A stretch of 64,000 nt of DNA from Onchidella celtica. Lineage: Eukaryota > Mollusca > Gastropoda > Systellommatophora > Onchidiidae. Below, in pieces: positions 1 to 12,720 of this stretch. Location of the stretch: NCBI GenBank assembly GCA_963931925.1, contig OZ007569.1, positions 67,859,750-67,923,749 of the forward strand, read 5' to 3'. Numbering within the stretch: position 1 is the stretch's first letter; every line of letters begins with the position of its first letter. The notes under the pieces were generated by a model. That model saw only the letters and a list, made by a program, of their open reading frames with translations. It had not been told where the DNA came from and ran no database searches. The position numbers and the translations under genes were made by a program.

Positions 1-860
1 ACATGCCACGCCTTACATTTTGCACCATTCAAAATTATCTTTAGTGGTGAAAAATCTGGAGAGTAGTTTCAAACCCCCGTTCACTCTTCGCATAATCATC
101 CATACTAATGCAACAGGGTCTACCAGTTTCAGACTTGCCCACTTCTGATATCATTTCCTTCTTCCACTGAACTAACTGAGGGGAGTTACAGACACAAAAA
201 TCAGATACAAAATAGATGTACGCTAGGGATACTAAAGCCCGCTCTGCTTGAAGCAAAGGGTGCAATTACCATTAGAACTGACCCTTGAAGCAGACAGTAA
301 TGGTTAAATCAGGTACATGATTACAATACAGTCACCTCCACCGGGATCCCCATTTGCGGGCTTCCCCCGGACTATCATGCTGAGGGGCGTTTTGGCACGA
401 GTACTGCAATAATCATGATCTTGATACCAGCGCTATAGGAAGGCCGTGTTCTGCATAATAGCATTCCAGAAAAGAAGACCATAAAGAACGAGTAACTTTT
501 GAAGTTTCGCATTTAATGAGCGAACCATACTTGGTATACCTTAAAGGGAACATTCTGGTTGTTTTTATGGACTTTTTATTGACTGTATAGTGGTAGACTG
601 GGTCACACGGACTCTGACTTTATTACTTAACATCTCTGGCTCATTTTCTACTAGTTCTATTCAGGTACAGCACGTGTATGCTAAAAGGCTAGAATGCAGA
701 GCGCAAGACCATGCCGAGGAAGTATGAGCATTCTTGGTTCATGATCTCTGACACCAACAGGAGCAATGATTGAGGTTGCAAGTCTTTAATCAGTTGAGCC
801 ACCATCCTGTATCGTTTTGAACTCATTTATCCCCTCCCCCTCTTTATCGGAAGGAATATC
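1..860. other. No gene recognised
   Basis: This left edge of the window is AT-rich, with only short open frames that do not resemble known proteins. I see no repeat array and no terminal inverted repeats here. It may be intergenic or intronic; the sequence does not say which. Confidence 0.6.
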
Positions 861-863
861 TTA

Positions 864-1458
864 GACCCCTTTCACACGGCGCGGGTCCACCCGCACCCGC
901 ACATTTGCGTGGGGTCCACCCGCACCCGCATACCCTTTCACACGGCGCGGGTGAAAATCGCACCCGCACTTAGATCTCTCCAGTTTTTAATTCTATTTTA
1001 CACTGTACAGTCGTGAAATATGGACAGTGATCGGTTTCTCCTCCTATATCTTGTATTTGCGACAAAAGAGGAGATGTGGATGTACATTATCAGTGTATCC
1101 TTTGATTGGCGAAAGAACTTGCTCCACATAACTGGCCTCCCTAGTACTAATGAATTTAGCAGTTCTATATCTATATCAATATCAGCATCCATACTGTTTC
1201 TGCAGAAAAGAAAAGTCACAATCAAAAGGAAATACGGGATAAAGCGCAGCCAAGGACAAATTCCTGCCTACGGTGTACAATTTCAACTTCGCGGGTGCGG
1301 GTACCCTAGGGGAACCCGCGCAAACATTTCTCCCGCAAACAAGTACGACCCGCACCCGCGCCGTGTGAAAGGCTCCACTGAAAACCTCAGCATCAGGTTT
1401 ACGCGGGCCCCGCACATAAGTGCGGGTGCGGGTTGACCCGTGCTGTGTGAAAGGAGTC
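864..1458. mobile_element. Harbinger-like MITE with duplicated ends
   Basis: A 595-bp non-autonomous DNA transposon. The left end reads GACCCCTTTCACAC and the right end, on the other strand, reads GACTCCTTTCACAC. Both ends are flanked by the trinucleotide TTA (861-863 and 1459-1461), a target duplication typical of the PIF/Harbinger superfamily. The subterminal 70-100 bp on each side are GC-rich and repeat CCCGCACCCGCA and its complement, while the interior (about 975-1280) is AT-rich. A second end-like motif, CCTTTCACACGGCGCGGG, lies inside each terminus (about 933-950 and, inverted, 1355-1372). This suggests either duplicated termini or one element inserted in a relative. The 138-codon frame inside resembles no transposase. 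Superfamily assignment is inference from the ends and TSD length. Confidence 0.7.
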
Positions 1459-1685
1459 TTAGAAAACCACACTTGTCCTGTGGCATACGTGCGAGTTCTC
1501 ACTCGCCCGTCCCACGCAAGCGCCTAAAGAGGCACGTACAATGATAATGCATCTCTGAGGTCAGCTCGCTCTTTTCAGGCACAGGAACAGAAAGAGTTTA
1601 TACCTGTAGTCCAGTAGTACTACAACATGGGTTTCACCATTATCTAACACACACGTAGTTGCTTCGGATATCATTACAGTATATT

Positions 1686-1940
1686 CGCGACCTTAGTTCT
1701 TGTTCGTTCCATCTGTGTTTTCTGAAGAAAAAAAAAGAACTGTTAGTGTGTGGAAGAGGTATAACAAATGCGCACTTTCACACTCGTTTAAAATGCGCGG
1801 TGGCACTTATCAAGCTGTTTCACAGTTCCAATTTATTCTAAGATAATGATTATTATTATACTAAAGCCGCTAAAGGTTAACGTTGAATTTCTCAGCTGTG
1901 CAAAAAGTAGAGTTCGAACAAACGAGAACTAAATCCCGCG
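1686..1940 (+). mobile_element. TIR family A, copy 1
   Basis: First of five copies of a dispersed element of about 250 bp. The left end begins CGCGACCTTAGTTCTTG, continues into a short palindrome around TCTCCATTTTCTGAAAA, then reads through a TATGTAGAAGAGGTATAAC-like stretch. The right end reads GTGCAAAAAGTAGAGTTCGA and then AACGAGAACTAAATCCCGCG, which mirrors the left end. TATT flanks both sides and could be a 4-bp target duplication. There is no coding capacity, so this is a MITE-type derivative of an unidentified DNA transposon. Confidence 0.7.
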
Positions 1941-4900
1941 TATTGTTGCCACCCGCTGAGCAATTCAACAAACACTGGAAACCATGAGAGAATATTAGCC
2001 CAGAAACAATGTAGCTGTCTGTTCTCTGACCGCACATTACCAATGTAAGTGACATGTAATGGAGAGAATGAGGGCATGAAGTTATTGAGTTTGTTAGGGG
2101 TCGATTAGGGTGCATGCCACATACTTCCTTTACGACGTCAGATTACACAGCAACGGTATAAGTAAATGAATGCTGTCACCGAGCCCCGAGCAAAACCAAT
2201 ATAGCAACCAATGTGAACTGTCGGAGGAATACTGTGCCCATCATCATCAATATCTCCATCACCACCATTATCATCATCTCAATCATCACCACCACCATCT
2301 TCCTGAATATTACAGGCAGCAGCAACAGTGACCAGTGTATTGATATCCTTGCCTACCATCTGAAAACACACATATTAGAAGTGTAGTACTCCACGCTTTT
2401 TCATTCCTGGACTGACAGATCATTTACCCTTGGAAACGTTCCCCATCAGCCAAATTCCTTTCTCTTCCATTTCCTGTCATCTCTTTCCTCCACCACTTTT
2501 TCACCTCACTCCACCGATGCCTGTCACCCTGTGTATTTCCCACCCCACTTCATTCTGAGTAAAGTAGTCCGAATTTGTATCGAGCAAATTGGATACCATC
2601 CGATACAGGGAGGGACCATTTCACGGCAGATGACGCCCTTTGACACTGGGCACTCTCACTGTATCGTGTGGGTTTCTAGATTACGGAAGATCGATACATC
2701 TTTTGATGGAATGACTGAGTGCTCTAGCATGTTGACCAGATCAAGGCCAGTCAGCAGTGTAGGTGGTTACCGGAAGCCATTGGTATCTGGAGGACACTTG
2801 AGGTCACAATGGTTCTGTAGGTCCTGTCATGAAAATTATTTAACATCTCCCAACTGCGTCTACACAGAATATATTACAATTGTCCAGTCCTATTTGTTAC
2901 AGAATGTAATTGTTTAACGGGAACAGGGATCCATCAGTAAAAGTCATTACACAATCTACTCTAGATTCCTCAGGATTATGGATTTGAAAAGTAGCTGCCA
3001 GTGTGTTTCATATAATGACCTGCAGCAGATGTGTTTCACGGAGGTAATTCGCTAAGCCGCCATCATTCAATAGTAATATCTTGTCTGCATTATGGTAATT
3101 TAATGTCAGATCGTAGCTGACTGGTTGGCTGGTCTAAAATGATAATATTACGATAAAGCCCATCTGGAGATTTGCAACGGGGAGGTAATTACCGTGAAGA
3201 GTAATATTTCGTCGGGCATTTTCCATATTGTAGTACTGTCCATCTGTAACTTTTCGAGAAAATGAGGCTTGAACGTTTGAAGAGTAATGTAAAATCAGGG
3301 CCAAAAAAAACGCATACATTACAACATCACGAACATACATCTCGAAAACGTGTTAACCAATTCGAATGATACTCATAGGTAATAAAATTTGGAGTGAGGG
3401 AACCACTTACAATAGAAAACATCAAAACCGGCAAAATGTCGCATTCAACAAAATGGCAAATTAATACCCCTCAATTTTGTTAAAAAAAAAAAAAAAGAAT
3501 TCAAATATAGATTGCCTGCAGGGGAGGAAAGTAGCGTTCTAGACTTTCTAATAGAGCGGACGTTTGAAATTTCCCAGGGCACAGTATCGCAGACATAATA
3601 TAAAGGGAAGTGTTTAGGAAGGAAGCTTGTTGAAAAACCATGACTTCGTTTCTGGCTTTACCACTTTGAAGATTTCAAGGTCTGCTATTCCACCAAGCGA
3701 TAGGCAGTAATTTACAGTCTCTTTGCGGTCAGTGTATTCATTCATTTTCAAAGCAATTGCACACGTTTCATCTATGAAAAACTGGGTCTCTAACAATTAG
3801 CTGGTAAACACCCCAGTTGTACACATAGCTACCCAGGGGAGTCAGGAGTGGAGAGGCGGTTGGTGACTTGTACAGATGTGTGGATGAATGGCTATTTCAC
3901 GCTAGACCGGTCGTATAAGGTGTAGCGTATTTAATCATAGCCTGCACCCCCGTACTCAAGGCTCAAGGACTTACCCATACCCAAATCATGACAGCTAGCA
4001 GTCAGAGGGTGAGCAAAGTTGTCTGGTTTATTAAACCAGTAGAAGAATGGACTGTAAATGGATTAACCAGGTGCCATTTCATAGCTTTTTGGCTGTCCGT
4101 TGGTGCCTCCCTGTAATGGACTGGGTAGTTTATTAATCTAGCCACTGCAAGACCTGATGATCACTGAATGTTTTTTGTTTATTTTTGGTTCGCGTTCACA
4201 CCTCATACCGTTTCGCTGAACTGCCGAACATAGGAAATGCTGTGACCGTCTGATTTAGCCGAGAAAAAACATTAAGGAAGGAGACATTGTTCCTTCAATT
4301 TTTAATTGTTAGTTAGGTACTTCACTGGTGTTAGCTCTATATTAAATCGCAACAAATAAGGAAATAAGACATTAACAAAAGTGCCCTTGAGTTACCTTTA
4401 CCAAGTTCGTGATGTCTTTATCAAATGAATACACAGATGCTACCACACACAAATGTGAAATGAAATTAAATTAAATCAAATCAAAATGAAAACAACAGTC
4501 AAACTAAGGTACTATAACACGTTTTCTTTCCCATAAACTTTGCAGGTGTTTGGAATTCCAAAATTACAAAAGTCAGTTCATACACCACAAAAAAATGAGT
4601 GTGTATCATTTTCAGATTCTCACCTCAAAGGTGAGCAGCCAACAAAGCTGTATTCCTTAACTTACATTTAAATACCAGTAAACTACGTTTTCATAATGTA
4701 CTGTTTCCCATTATCTCCTGATCCAAAAGAATAACACTATCCAGACTGGTCTAATGATGTAATGCGATAGATATGGACAATGATATTATACTCTCAATGC
4801 TGAAAGTTGCACCACTAATCAAAAGAAAAAGCAAACTAAACCAGGCAAATTAGAGATCTATGACAGTGCATTAGCACTACTAAATCAAGACTGTATAAGC

Positions 4901-5571
4901 CTGGATCACTGCCTAGGCAAACATACGACATGTCCGAAGAATAATCGAAAGGTAAGCAAATCAAAGGTTTAGTTTGAATGTTAGTGAAATATCTGTTTCA
5001 GGATTATCCAACAATGCAGGATAATCACACATACAATTGTCAAGGACAGAAGAAAAAAAGCATAAAGGAAAAGTAATATCCTTAGTTTATTTTCCTGGGC
5101 CTATCCTTGTTTGTAACTCCCACATATAAAAGTAAAAGATACGAGGATCCCATCACCGATGATTACTTTATAGCTCTCACGATTACAAGAATGTTGAAAA
5201 CATCTTAATGCCGAGTGGTAACGCCCCAATGTCTTGCTCTTCGGATATCCAGAAACCTGTAGGAAAACTGACATGGCGCAGTGTGCATAACAAAAAATAA
5301 AATAAAAATTAATGTGCATGGCGAACTTCATTGATATAACTTTGGAATATTACGTATAAAAATGTGGTTCCTGAGATGTTGAGTAAATTGAAATAAAAAG
5401 GTTAAAGAATCAAGTAAAGCAAACTAATTGGGTGATATCTATAACTGCTTTCTTTAACTGATGAGGTTTTAAAAAGAGCGGACATTCATTACTTTTTAGA
5501 TCTTCTAAAACAAACTGAGTAAAGGTAATTAGATACTTGCTCTGTACGCACCATGCTAGATGAGGCTGATA
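1941..5571. other. No gene recognised; ATC-rich patch
   Basis: A 3.6-kb stretch with no convincing gene. An imperfect (ATC)n/(ACC)n microsatellite sits at 2236-2300. The longest frame (2531-2917, 128 codons) has no recognisable domain and is within what chance gives in this base composition. A short poly(A) run lies at 3481-3495. Confidence 0.55.
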
Positions 5572-5573
5572 TA

Positions 5574-5829
5574 CAGGGTGTCCCAAAAAAATGTGCCTAC
5601 TTCCGACGTTTAATAGAACAACCAAAATATAGATATACGGAACATGTAAATGTCACAAAAGTTAGCTGAAATGTTGAAGTTTTGTATGGCATAGTCAGTC
5701 ATAGTCATTGCTATCAAACAAAACTTCAGGATCTCTGAAACACAAAAAACAACATTATTATTATGGGAAAACATATTTAGAAGTCACAATACGCATTTAA
5801 AAGTAGGCACATTTTTTTGGGACACCCTA
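5574..5829. mobile_element. Mariner-like MITE, 256 bp
   Basis: A short element bounded by terminal inverted repeats of about 30 bp. The left end reads CAGGGTGTCCCAAAAAAATG then TGCCTACTT. The right end is the same sequence inverted, with the first base T instead of C. A TA dinucleotide flanks each side (5572-5573 and 5830-5831), the target duplication of Tc1/mariner elements, and the start motif CAGGGTGTCCCAAAA is common in that superfamily. The interior is AT-rich and non-coding, so movement would need a transposase supplied elsewhere. The near-identical TIRs suggest it is not very old. Confidence 0.8.
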
Positions 5830-5831
5830 TA

Positions 5832-6783
5832 CGTCGTGCCATGACATAATAATTGAAGGATAAGGAACTCAGAACAACTTTGGCAGCTGCCGAGCTCATC
5901 AGATCATAACAGTTCAGGAAATTGTTAAACACAAAAAAAAGTACTCTACAGTGTATAGCTGTTGTAAAGCTAATCATGATTCATGCTTGCCCGTACGGCT
6001 TTGGTGAATATAGATCTGTGAACTATACGTTTTAATAGCTTCTAGTTCCTTAAAATGAACAACCAGAGTTGGGTTGTCTCTTCGTTTCTGTGGGAAAGCT
6101 TACCTGGGACTGTTTATCAAAGCTGCCTCGATTAATTTTAGCAGGCACAATCGATGCTGCTGGTTTACTAATTGCATGCTGACAAACATTGTTTGAAAGC
6201 ATTGGTGGTTTTGATTTTTTTTTTTGGTGCTATCCAGCTAGCAGTGACAATTATCTAACATTGTTTTATTGAGCTCAAAAGCCTTTTCATTCATTATACA
6301 TAGAAGGGCATTGTATATTTATGTCGTGTAACGGCGGTGTTGGTTATGCCCTGCGGTGTCCAGACACGGGAGATGTAATACCTTAGATAATATCTCCATA
6401 CGTTAAATGCCATCCTATTATCATGCACATAGAGATAGTGTGGGAAAACACACGTTATCTTGACATCTCTATACCCTAGGAAATCGTCCGTAGACCTCGG
6501 GTAACTTTTTTTCCACACACAATGGCATGGAATTTCACAGTCTCTAGATACTGCAGCTGATTTGTGCGACTTTTAGTCCTAGCGGTCGTGACCTTTTCGA
6601 AGACGTTTTTATACGCATAGCGATATATATAATTATGTCGTGCCTGACTCCCGTCGGAGTGACAAATTGCAGAACATAAAACTTGTGGAGATATAGGACA
6701 GAATGGAAGAAGGAGAGAATGGAAACGGAACATTTTCCGTGACAGAGTTTCATTGTAGTGCATTAATTTTATTTACAACCACT
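5832..6783. other. No gene recognised
   Basis: I see no gene, array or element ends here. Two overlapping minus-strand frames of 69 and 95 codons near 6476-6763 show no known motif. Confidence 0.55.
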
Positions 6784-6992
6784 AAAATGGCAAAAAGAAA
6801 AAGTTGTATGTAGCAAAGCCTCGCGTAAGAAATAATACCCAAACGACGTAATGAAATGCAAACTAAAAGGGAACACAGAAGATAGCCGATTTTTCGGCTA
6901 CAGCCTTCATCCAGAAAAAGTCATTGTATCGTTTGGGTATTATTTCTTAGGCGAGACTTTGCTACATACAATTTTTTCTTTTTACCAATTTT
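6784..6992. repeat. Hairpin repeat with 70-bp imperfect arms
   Basis: The left arm (about 6784-6854) and right arm (about 6921-6992) are inverted near-copies. Both carry AGAAAAAGTTGTATGTAGCA or a close variant, followed by AAGCCTCGCGTAAGAAATAA and TACCCAAACGA. The spacer of about 67 nt holds a perfect 7-bp stem with a TTTT loop (6883-6900, TAGCCGATTTTTCGGCTA). Single arms recur at about 22251-22298 and 39883-39935, so this is a dispersed family and not a one-off palindrome. No flanking target duplication was found. It looks like a fold-back MITE of unknown superfamily. Confidence 0.7.
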
Positions 6993-8741
6993 TGACTTTG
7001 CTTTAAGCCTTACTGCGACTCCACAGTCTTTCCGTGGTTTTGATAATATTTCGTCGACCTCTAAAGTGGTCTGGTGAAATGATCGACACGATGCTATTTA
7101 ACAAGGACGTAGATGATGGTTTTGTGTACAGACAACCTTGGCATATGGTAGCCTTGGTGAGACTATCGCTTCCTTTGATTAGATTAAATAAAATAAAACC
7201 CTTATGCTCAAAGCAATGAACCCAAAGTACGTCAAGATGTTGGAGTTTTAGCGCACACGGGAGATGCTCCTTGTGTACAGTCATTCACACCTTTGTGGCT
7301 TTTGTGGTAGGCACCAATAATGGAGGCTTAAATCCCCAGCAAAGAATAACTGAATGTTTCAAAAATGCTTTAGACTTCGGACCCAAGGATTCTAAAGACA
7401 CTGATGTCGTTCTTTTACACTCCTGATATTTTGACATTTGTATATTGAGAATAAGAGAACAAAATAAGGAGAACAAAATCAGGAATACTTTAAATATATT
7501 TTTGTAAAAAGAACTGGATATTCCAGTCATTGTAATCCTTTGATCCGCTGAGATTAAATAAATGCTATTATATTTCTTTGAAATAAAGCAAAAAGATCCC
7601 ATTTGATTCAACTTTTAATGCTGAATTATTTTAAAAAATAATCATTTTCAGTTCACACAAATTTACCATCTCCACCAAAAAACCTTTCTATTCCCTCTTA
7701 GTTTCTTTCAAGATTTCTCTAGTTTTCCTGTTTGTAGGTCAAACCAATCAATTAGAAAGGGAATGTTTAGATGACACAAATGTCGAGATTAAGCCTGGAT
7801 AAAAACAAAGCTGAGAGGTTGGATAAACACACATGGTGAACACTAGCAGCAAGTTCATAACCTTACTTAAGCGGGTTCTTCTTTCCCAGACTCTTTGGCG
7901 TTAAGGTAAATCTGTTTGTGGTGATCGCAGGCTAATCCTTCAGCTGTCACTTGTGTTAAAGATGGTAAGATGAGCATCTAACCTGCTAGATATTGACGAG
8001 GTAAAATCAAGACTGAAAAGCGTAAAAACTGGTGAAGACCCCGTGAACATTTCCTACTCACCACTGACTAATGATAAATCCAAAATCACTATGATTTTTG
8101 TGGTCCATTTTGTCTCCCTCCACGCCCTTCCCCCCTCAACACACACAAATACCTGCACAAAGAACTCAAGAATTATTATGATTATTTTTGTAGCATACTG
8201 GAAGAGGAAAAAAATTCGTATTTTTAACTTTTTTTTGTTGAATGCTGTAAAGACATAAATAATGCTTGCTTGTCCTAACGTCCTTATATTTCTTATGTTT
8301 CTGCACACTCTTTACCAGATCTATTCAATAATTAAAAGCTTTAAAAACTTCAAGGCGGCCTAACGTATACAAATTAAACACATCTTACTCTGACACAGAT
8401 TCATAATTTAAAAAAGACCGATAAATAAATGCTTACGCTGACGGATAGGTGCATTTGGGGCTATCATTAAAAAGAAATGATGTTGACGTGTTTGAAGCAG
8501 TAACAGGAGGTGCAAAAACATTTCAGCGTCATATTTTGAAATTCTACCTGACCTGTAGCTGACGGGTGTAAAGGTCTTTCCTTTTCATTTGCAGGAATCA
8601 TGAGTGGCATATAGATGCCGCATGCCATCATACCTTGACGTTTTAATCTGATCTTGATATTACATTGGTTATCATCGTTGCTTACTGAATGAAGCCGTGG
8701 ATTTTGCTACATATAATATTAAAATATTCCCATGAAACATA
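6993..8741. other. No gene recognised
   Basis: AT-rich non-coding sequence. Frames of up to 108 codons (for example the minus strand at 7285-7611) carry no recognisable domain, and I see no repeat structure. Confidence 0.5.
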
Positions 8742-8762
8742 AGAGAGATGAGAGAGAGAGAG

Positions 8763-8797
<35 letters not shown>
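8742..8797. repeat. (GA)n microsatellite
   Basis: An almost pure GA dinucleotide array with one short A-rich interruption. The minus-strand frame covering it is rich in serine and leucine only because of the repeat. Confidence 0.95.
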
Positions 8798-8800
<3 letters not shown>

Positions 8801-11558
8801 CCAGGGAAGACAGGCATACACTGAGGAAAAGCGCGGGTGATATCTTTAACTGACATCTGTGGGCGATCACGGCTGCAAAAGATATCCCTAGCACTTCAAG
8901 TGTGGCAGATGAACTCAGTTTTTATATCACTTCCTTCCGACAAAGTAGGAAGTCAATGTAGAAAAACAATAACAAAGCTCTTTAATGGATGAACTTTGTA
9001 CTGAACCATGCCTTATTCAGCCGAACAAGGGGAAACTTGAGGAAGAGACAACTAAGAACAGAATTACCAAAAGATAATTATTTTACCCATAGATCCTCTG
9101 ACTCATGGAAGTCAAAGAAGTAACAAAACAGTATGATGCACGAGCACGCCCATTCTAATGGAGCTGAAGAACCTGTTTAATGAACTGTCTTGACGTGGAT
9201 TTAAAATAAAGTCAAAACGAGGAAAAACAGCCTAAAAAAAACAAACAAACTGACAAACTAGGGAAGAAGCCACAAAATTAAACAGTAATACGCAGAATGA
9301 AAATGAAACAAATTCTTTTTCTGTTAAAAAATGCTATTCAGAGAAAAACGTTAACGAAATAATAAATCTTTGGCGTTAGTCATGGAATTGCAAATTATGA
9401 TAATAATGTGAACTGAATGATTTAATTTCATTCTTAATAAGAAAGTCCACAGAGGGATGCACTGTACCTTCTTGAGACTGGAGTGAGCGATTACGTTTCT
9501 TCTTTGCATGAGAAAGCTACGATAAAATCGCCTTGAAAATGTTTTGCATAAAGGCTGCATTTCTTGCACTATGTACTTTGTCCTCGGCGAGTACCACAAG
9601 AAGAGTTCATAGGAGACTTGCAGGGAGGGGCGGGCATCATTGTCCTGTAGCCGCCTCATATCCAGGACACTTCACTTGTTAGGATCTCTTACGAATATTT
9701 TGGAGCCTGTTAAGCATCCGTTCATTGTTCATTTCTGGGTTCATGTGAAGGCAGTTCTGTTAGTGTACTTACTGGGCAAACGAGGGGGTCACCTAGATAG
9801 GACCTCGTCGTGGGGCTTATCCCATAGGAAAAGAAATCGAAGATTGATCCACAAATCCTCTTTCCATGCTGAACCCTCTCCTGTTAATAAGAAGTCTATC
9901 AAAGCGGGATGAACCTGAGTAGTGAATTTGCTACATGCAAGTCTCACTCCCCACAGGATTATCTTGAAGGACAAGATCGATCCGTGATCACCGATCAGGC
10001 GCATTTTGTTGGGCTATAAGGGAAGGGATGAACGATGTGGTTTAATATAACACGGAATCGGTGGGAGGAATGGTCTAATTAGAATAATAATGTATCTTCC
10101 CGATGTTAATTCTGTATGGCTCGTTAAGAAGTGCATGTCGTGGAGCTTTTGTGTATCAAGTTTTCAACTCTGTTTACGATCTCTATTTCAGTGTTTGTGC
10201 CAACGTTGTAGGCATTATCAATGGTCACACCAACGAGCAATAAGTTACTTTGAATCTCTCAGCTTTCCCAAGTGTTGCAAAAGTTGAAGGTTTAGACCAG
10301 CAGAAAACGCTCACAGCAACTTTTCGTTGTTAGTTCAGACTTAGTTATCTTGTCTCTCTCCGTCTCACTCATGTCCGCTCTGATAAAATACTCTGGGATA
10401 CAGATTCAAAGAGACAAGCTCAGTAACCCCAACATCCATGATGAGTTTCGTCAGCACCGGGTAACCGATGTAAACAAAGTAACTGACAAACCTCCGACTG
10501 AGAACAATCCTTTACCCGACCAGCACCTTTAAAAAAATGCCAATTTTTGTCGGTCGTACCGAAAGCCACAGCCGATGTTTACATCCAGGAATCGGGCGGC
10601 ATTAATTTTGGCTGGCTGTGTTTCTCTTTTCAAGGCCTGGACAGAATGTTATTTCTTCAATCAACTTCAAATTAAAAGTGGGCATTAAATAACACGCGTG
10701 CTATCGGCTTGTGTAAATGGTATGTAAGCCTAATAGAAACTTATGCGTGAAGACTCTAATTGAAGATGGGTAATTCCGCTAACGGTACGGCCAAAAATAC
10801 GGCCAGTATGGGATTACGCTTTGTTCCGGTTTAGCCAAACGATACTCACGACGATCGAGATGATTTTTTTTCGGTACTGCCGGAAGAAGAATTTATGATA
10901 ATATTATGGACACTTCTTAAAACAAAATGGTGGTTTCTTCCAATGTTTGCCTTAAAGTATTGATGCTGGACATTATTCCCACAAGTTTTTCAATTGTATC
11001 AAGTATCTCCCCATAGCATTCACGTACATGTTATTTCTAACACAATCTCTCCAAACGTCAAGAGTATGGAAATGGTTCTTGGTGATTTCGTTGAAACTGA
11101 GATTTTGGTTCATTGTTGCTGCGTCACGGAAAGTCCGTATATTATGACAATCCAGGTTAAATTCATATTTTAACATCATTTCATACAACGGAATTGGCTT
11201 ATTGCTCTATTCGGAAGATAATTGTGTACGACTAGCAATTTCTTTTGGTCGACATTAAATGGACATTGAACAAAAGTTAAGTTAATTAGAAGGCAACCTG
11301 TTTTTTTGTTTTTTTTTGCGTCTCTTGTAAAAGTTTGTTTCGGGCGCTTGATGGTCTTTTCCTATAACAAAGCAATATAATGTCCCAGTAAGATTTGTGC
11401 AGTATGCTTACATTTCTGTTTTAAATATTATTATTATTTTCATTCACAAAATACATTAGTGAGTTAAATATAAATTTAATATTTTGACCAAATCAGGTTC
11501 AATTACCGATTTGGCAAGATGGGTCCCAAGCCGCCTCTGTCTATTCAGTTTAAGTCCC
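8798..11558. other. No gene recognised
   Basis: A 2.8-kb stretch without a recognisable gene, RNA or element ends. Several frames of 60-102 codons occur on both strands, and none shows a motif I can name. Confidence 0.5.
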
Positions 11559-12720
11559 AAGTTTATCATTGGCGCAACCTACGCAAAAACAGTGACAAAA
11601 ATAATTATTCCCCTGCAACTCCCAACTTAAGTATTGGCGCAGCCTACAAAAAAAACAATAACAAAAATAATTATTCCACTGCAACTCCCAACTTAAGTAT
11701 TGGCGCAGCCTACAAAAAAACAATAACAAAAATAATTATTCCACTCCAACTCCCAACTTAAGTATTGGCGCAGCCTACAAAAAAACTATAACAAAAATAA
11801 TTATTCCACTGCAACTCCCAACTTAAGTATTGGCGCAGCCTACAAAAAAACAATAACAAAAATAATTATTCCACTGCAACTCCCAACTTAAGTATTGGCG
11901 CAGCCTACAAAAAAACAATAACAAAAATAATTATTCCATTGCAACTCCCAACTTAAGTATTGGCGCAGCCTACAAAAAAACTATAACAAAAATAATTATT
12001 CCATTGCAACTCCCAACTTAAGTATTGGCGCAGCCTACAAAAAAACAATAACAAAAATAATTATTCCACTGCAACTCCCAACTTAAGTATTGGCGCAGCC
12101 TACAAAAAAACAATAACAAAAATAATTATTCCACTGCAACTCCCAACTTAAGTATTGGCGCAGCCTACAAAAAAACAATAACAAAAATAATTATTCCACT
12201 GCAACTCCCAACTTAAGTATTGGCGCAGCCTACAAAAAAACAATAACAAAAATAATTATTCCACTGCAACTCCCAACTTAAGTATTGGCGCAGCCTACAA
12301 AAAAACAATAACAAAAATAATTATTCCACTGCAACTCCCAACTTAAGTATTGGCGCAGCCTACAAAAAAACAATAACAAAAATAATTATTCCACTGCAAC
12401 TCCCAACTTAAGTATTGGCGCAGCCTACAAAAAAACAATAACAAAAATAATTATTCCACTGCAACTCCCAACTTAAGTATTGGCGCAGCCTACAAAAAAA
12501 CTATAACAAAAATAATTATTCCACTGCAACTCCCAACTTAAGTATTGGCGCAGCCTACAAAAAAACAATAACAAAAATAATTATTCCACTGCAACTTCCA
12601 ACTTAAGTATTGGCGCAGCCTACAAAAAAACTATAACAAAAATAATTATTCCCTTGGGCTTCCAATCCCAAGTTCAACACTGGCGCAACCTATACAAGAA
12701 CAACGACAATAATCATCAAG
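11559..12720 (+). repeat. 65-bp tandem satellite, about 17-18 units
   Basis: A head-to-tail array with a 65-bp period. Each unit runs AAGTATTGGCGCAGCCTAC, then an A-rich ACAAAAATAATTATTCC segment, then ACTGCAACTCCCAACTT. Sixteen well-conserved units start at 11629, 11695 and then every 65 bp from 11760 to 12605; the unit at 11629 has one extra A (66 bp). Diverged units flank the array on both sides (about 11564 and 12670). Units starting at 12020-12410 are identical by eye, while outer units differ at a C/T pair (CAATAAC or CTATAAC) and at CCACT or CCATT. Diverged edges around a homogeneous centre are expected from unequal exchange. The 65-bp period is not a multiple of three, which argues against coding function. 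Confidence 0.97.

Noticed and set aside
11519-11761. Open frame with an SIGAAYKK...TATPNL repeat, as if a repetitive protein
   Set aside because: The DNA repeat is 65 bp, so the frame shifts at each normal unit. It stays open over the first units only because one unit has an extra base.
11559-12720. CRISPR-like array
   Set aside because: The units are direct tandem copies with no unique spacers, in an animal genome. It is a minisatellite.
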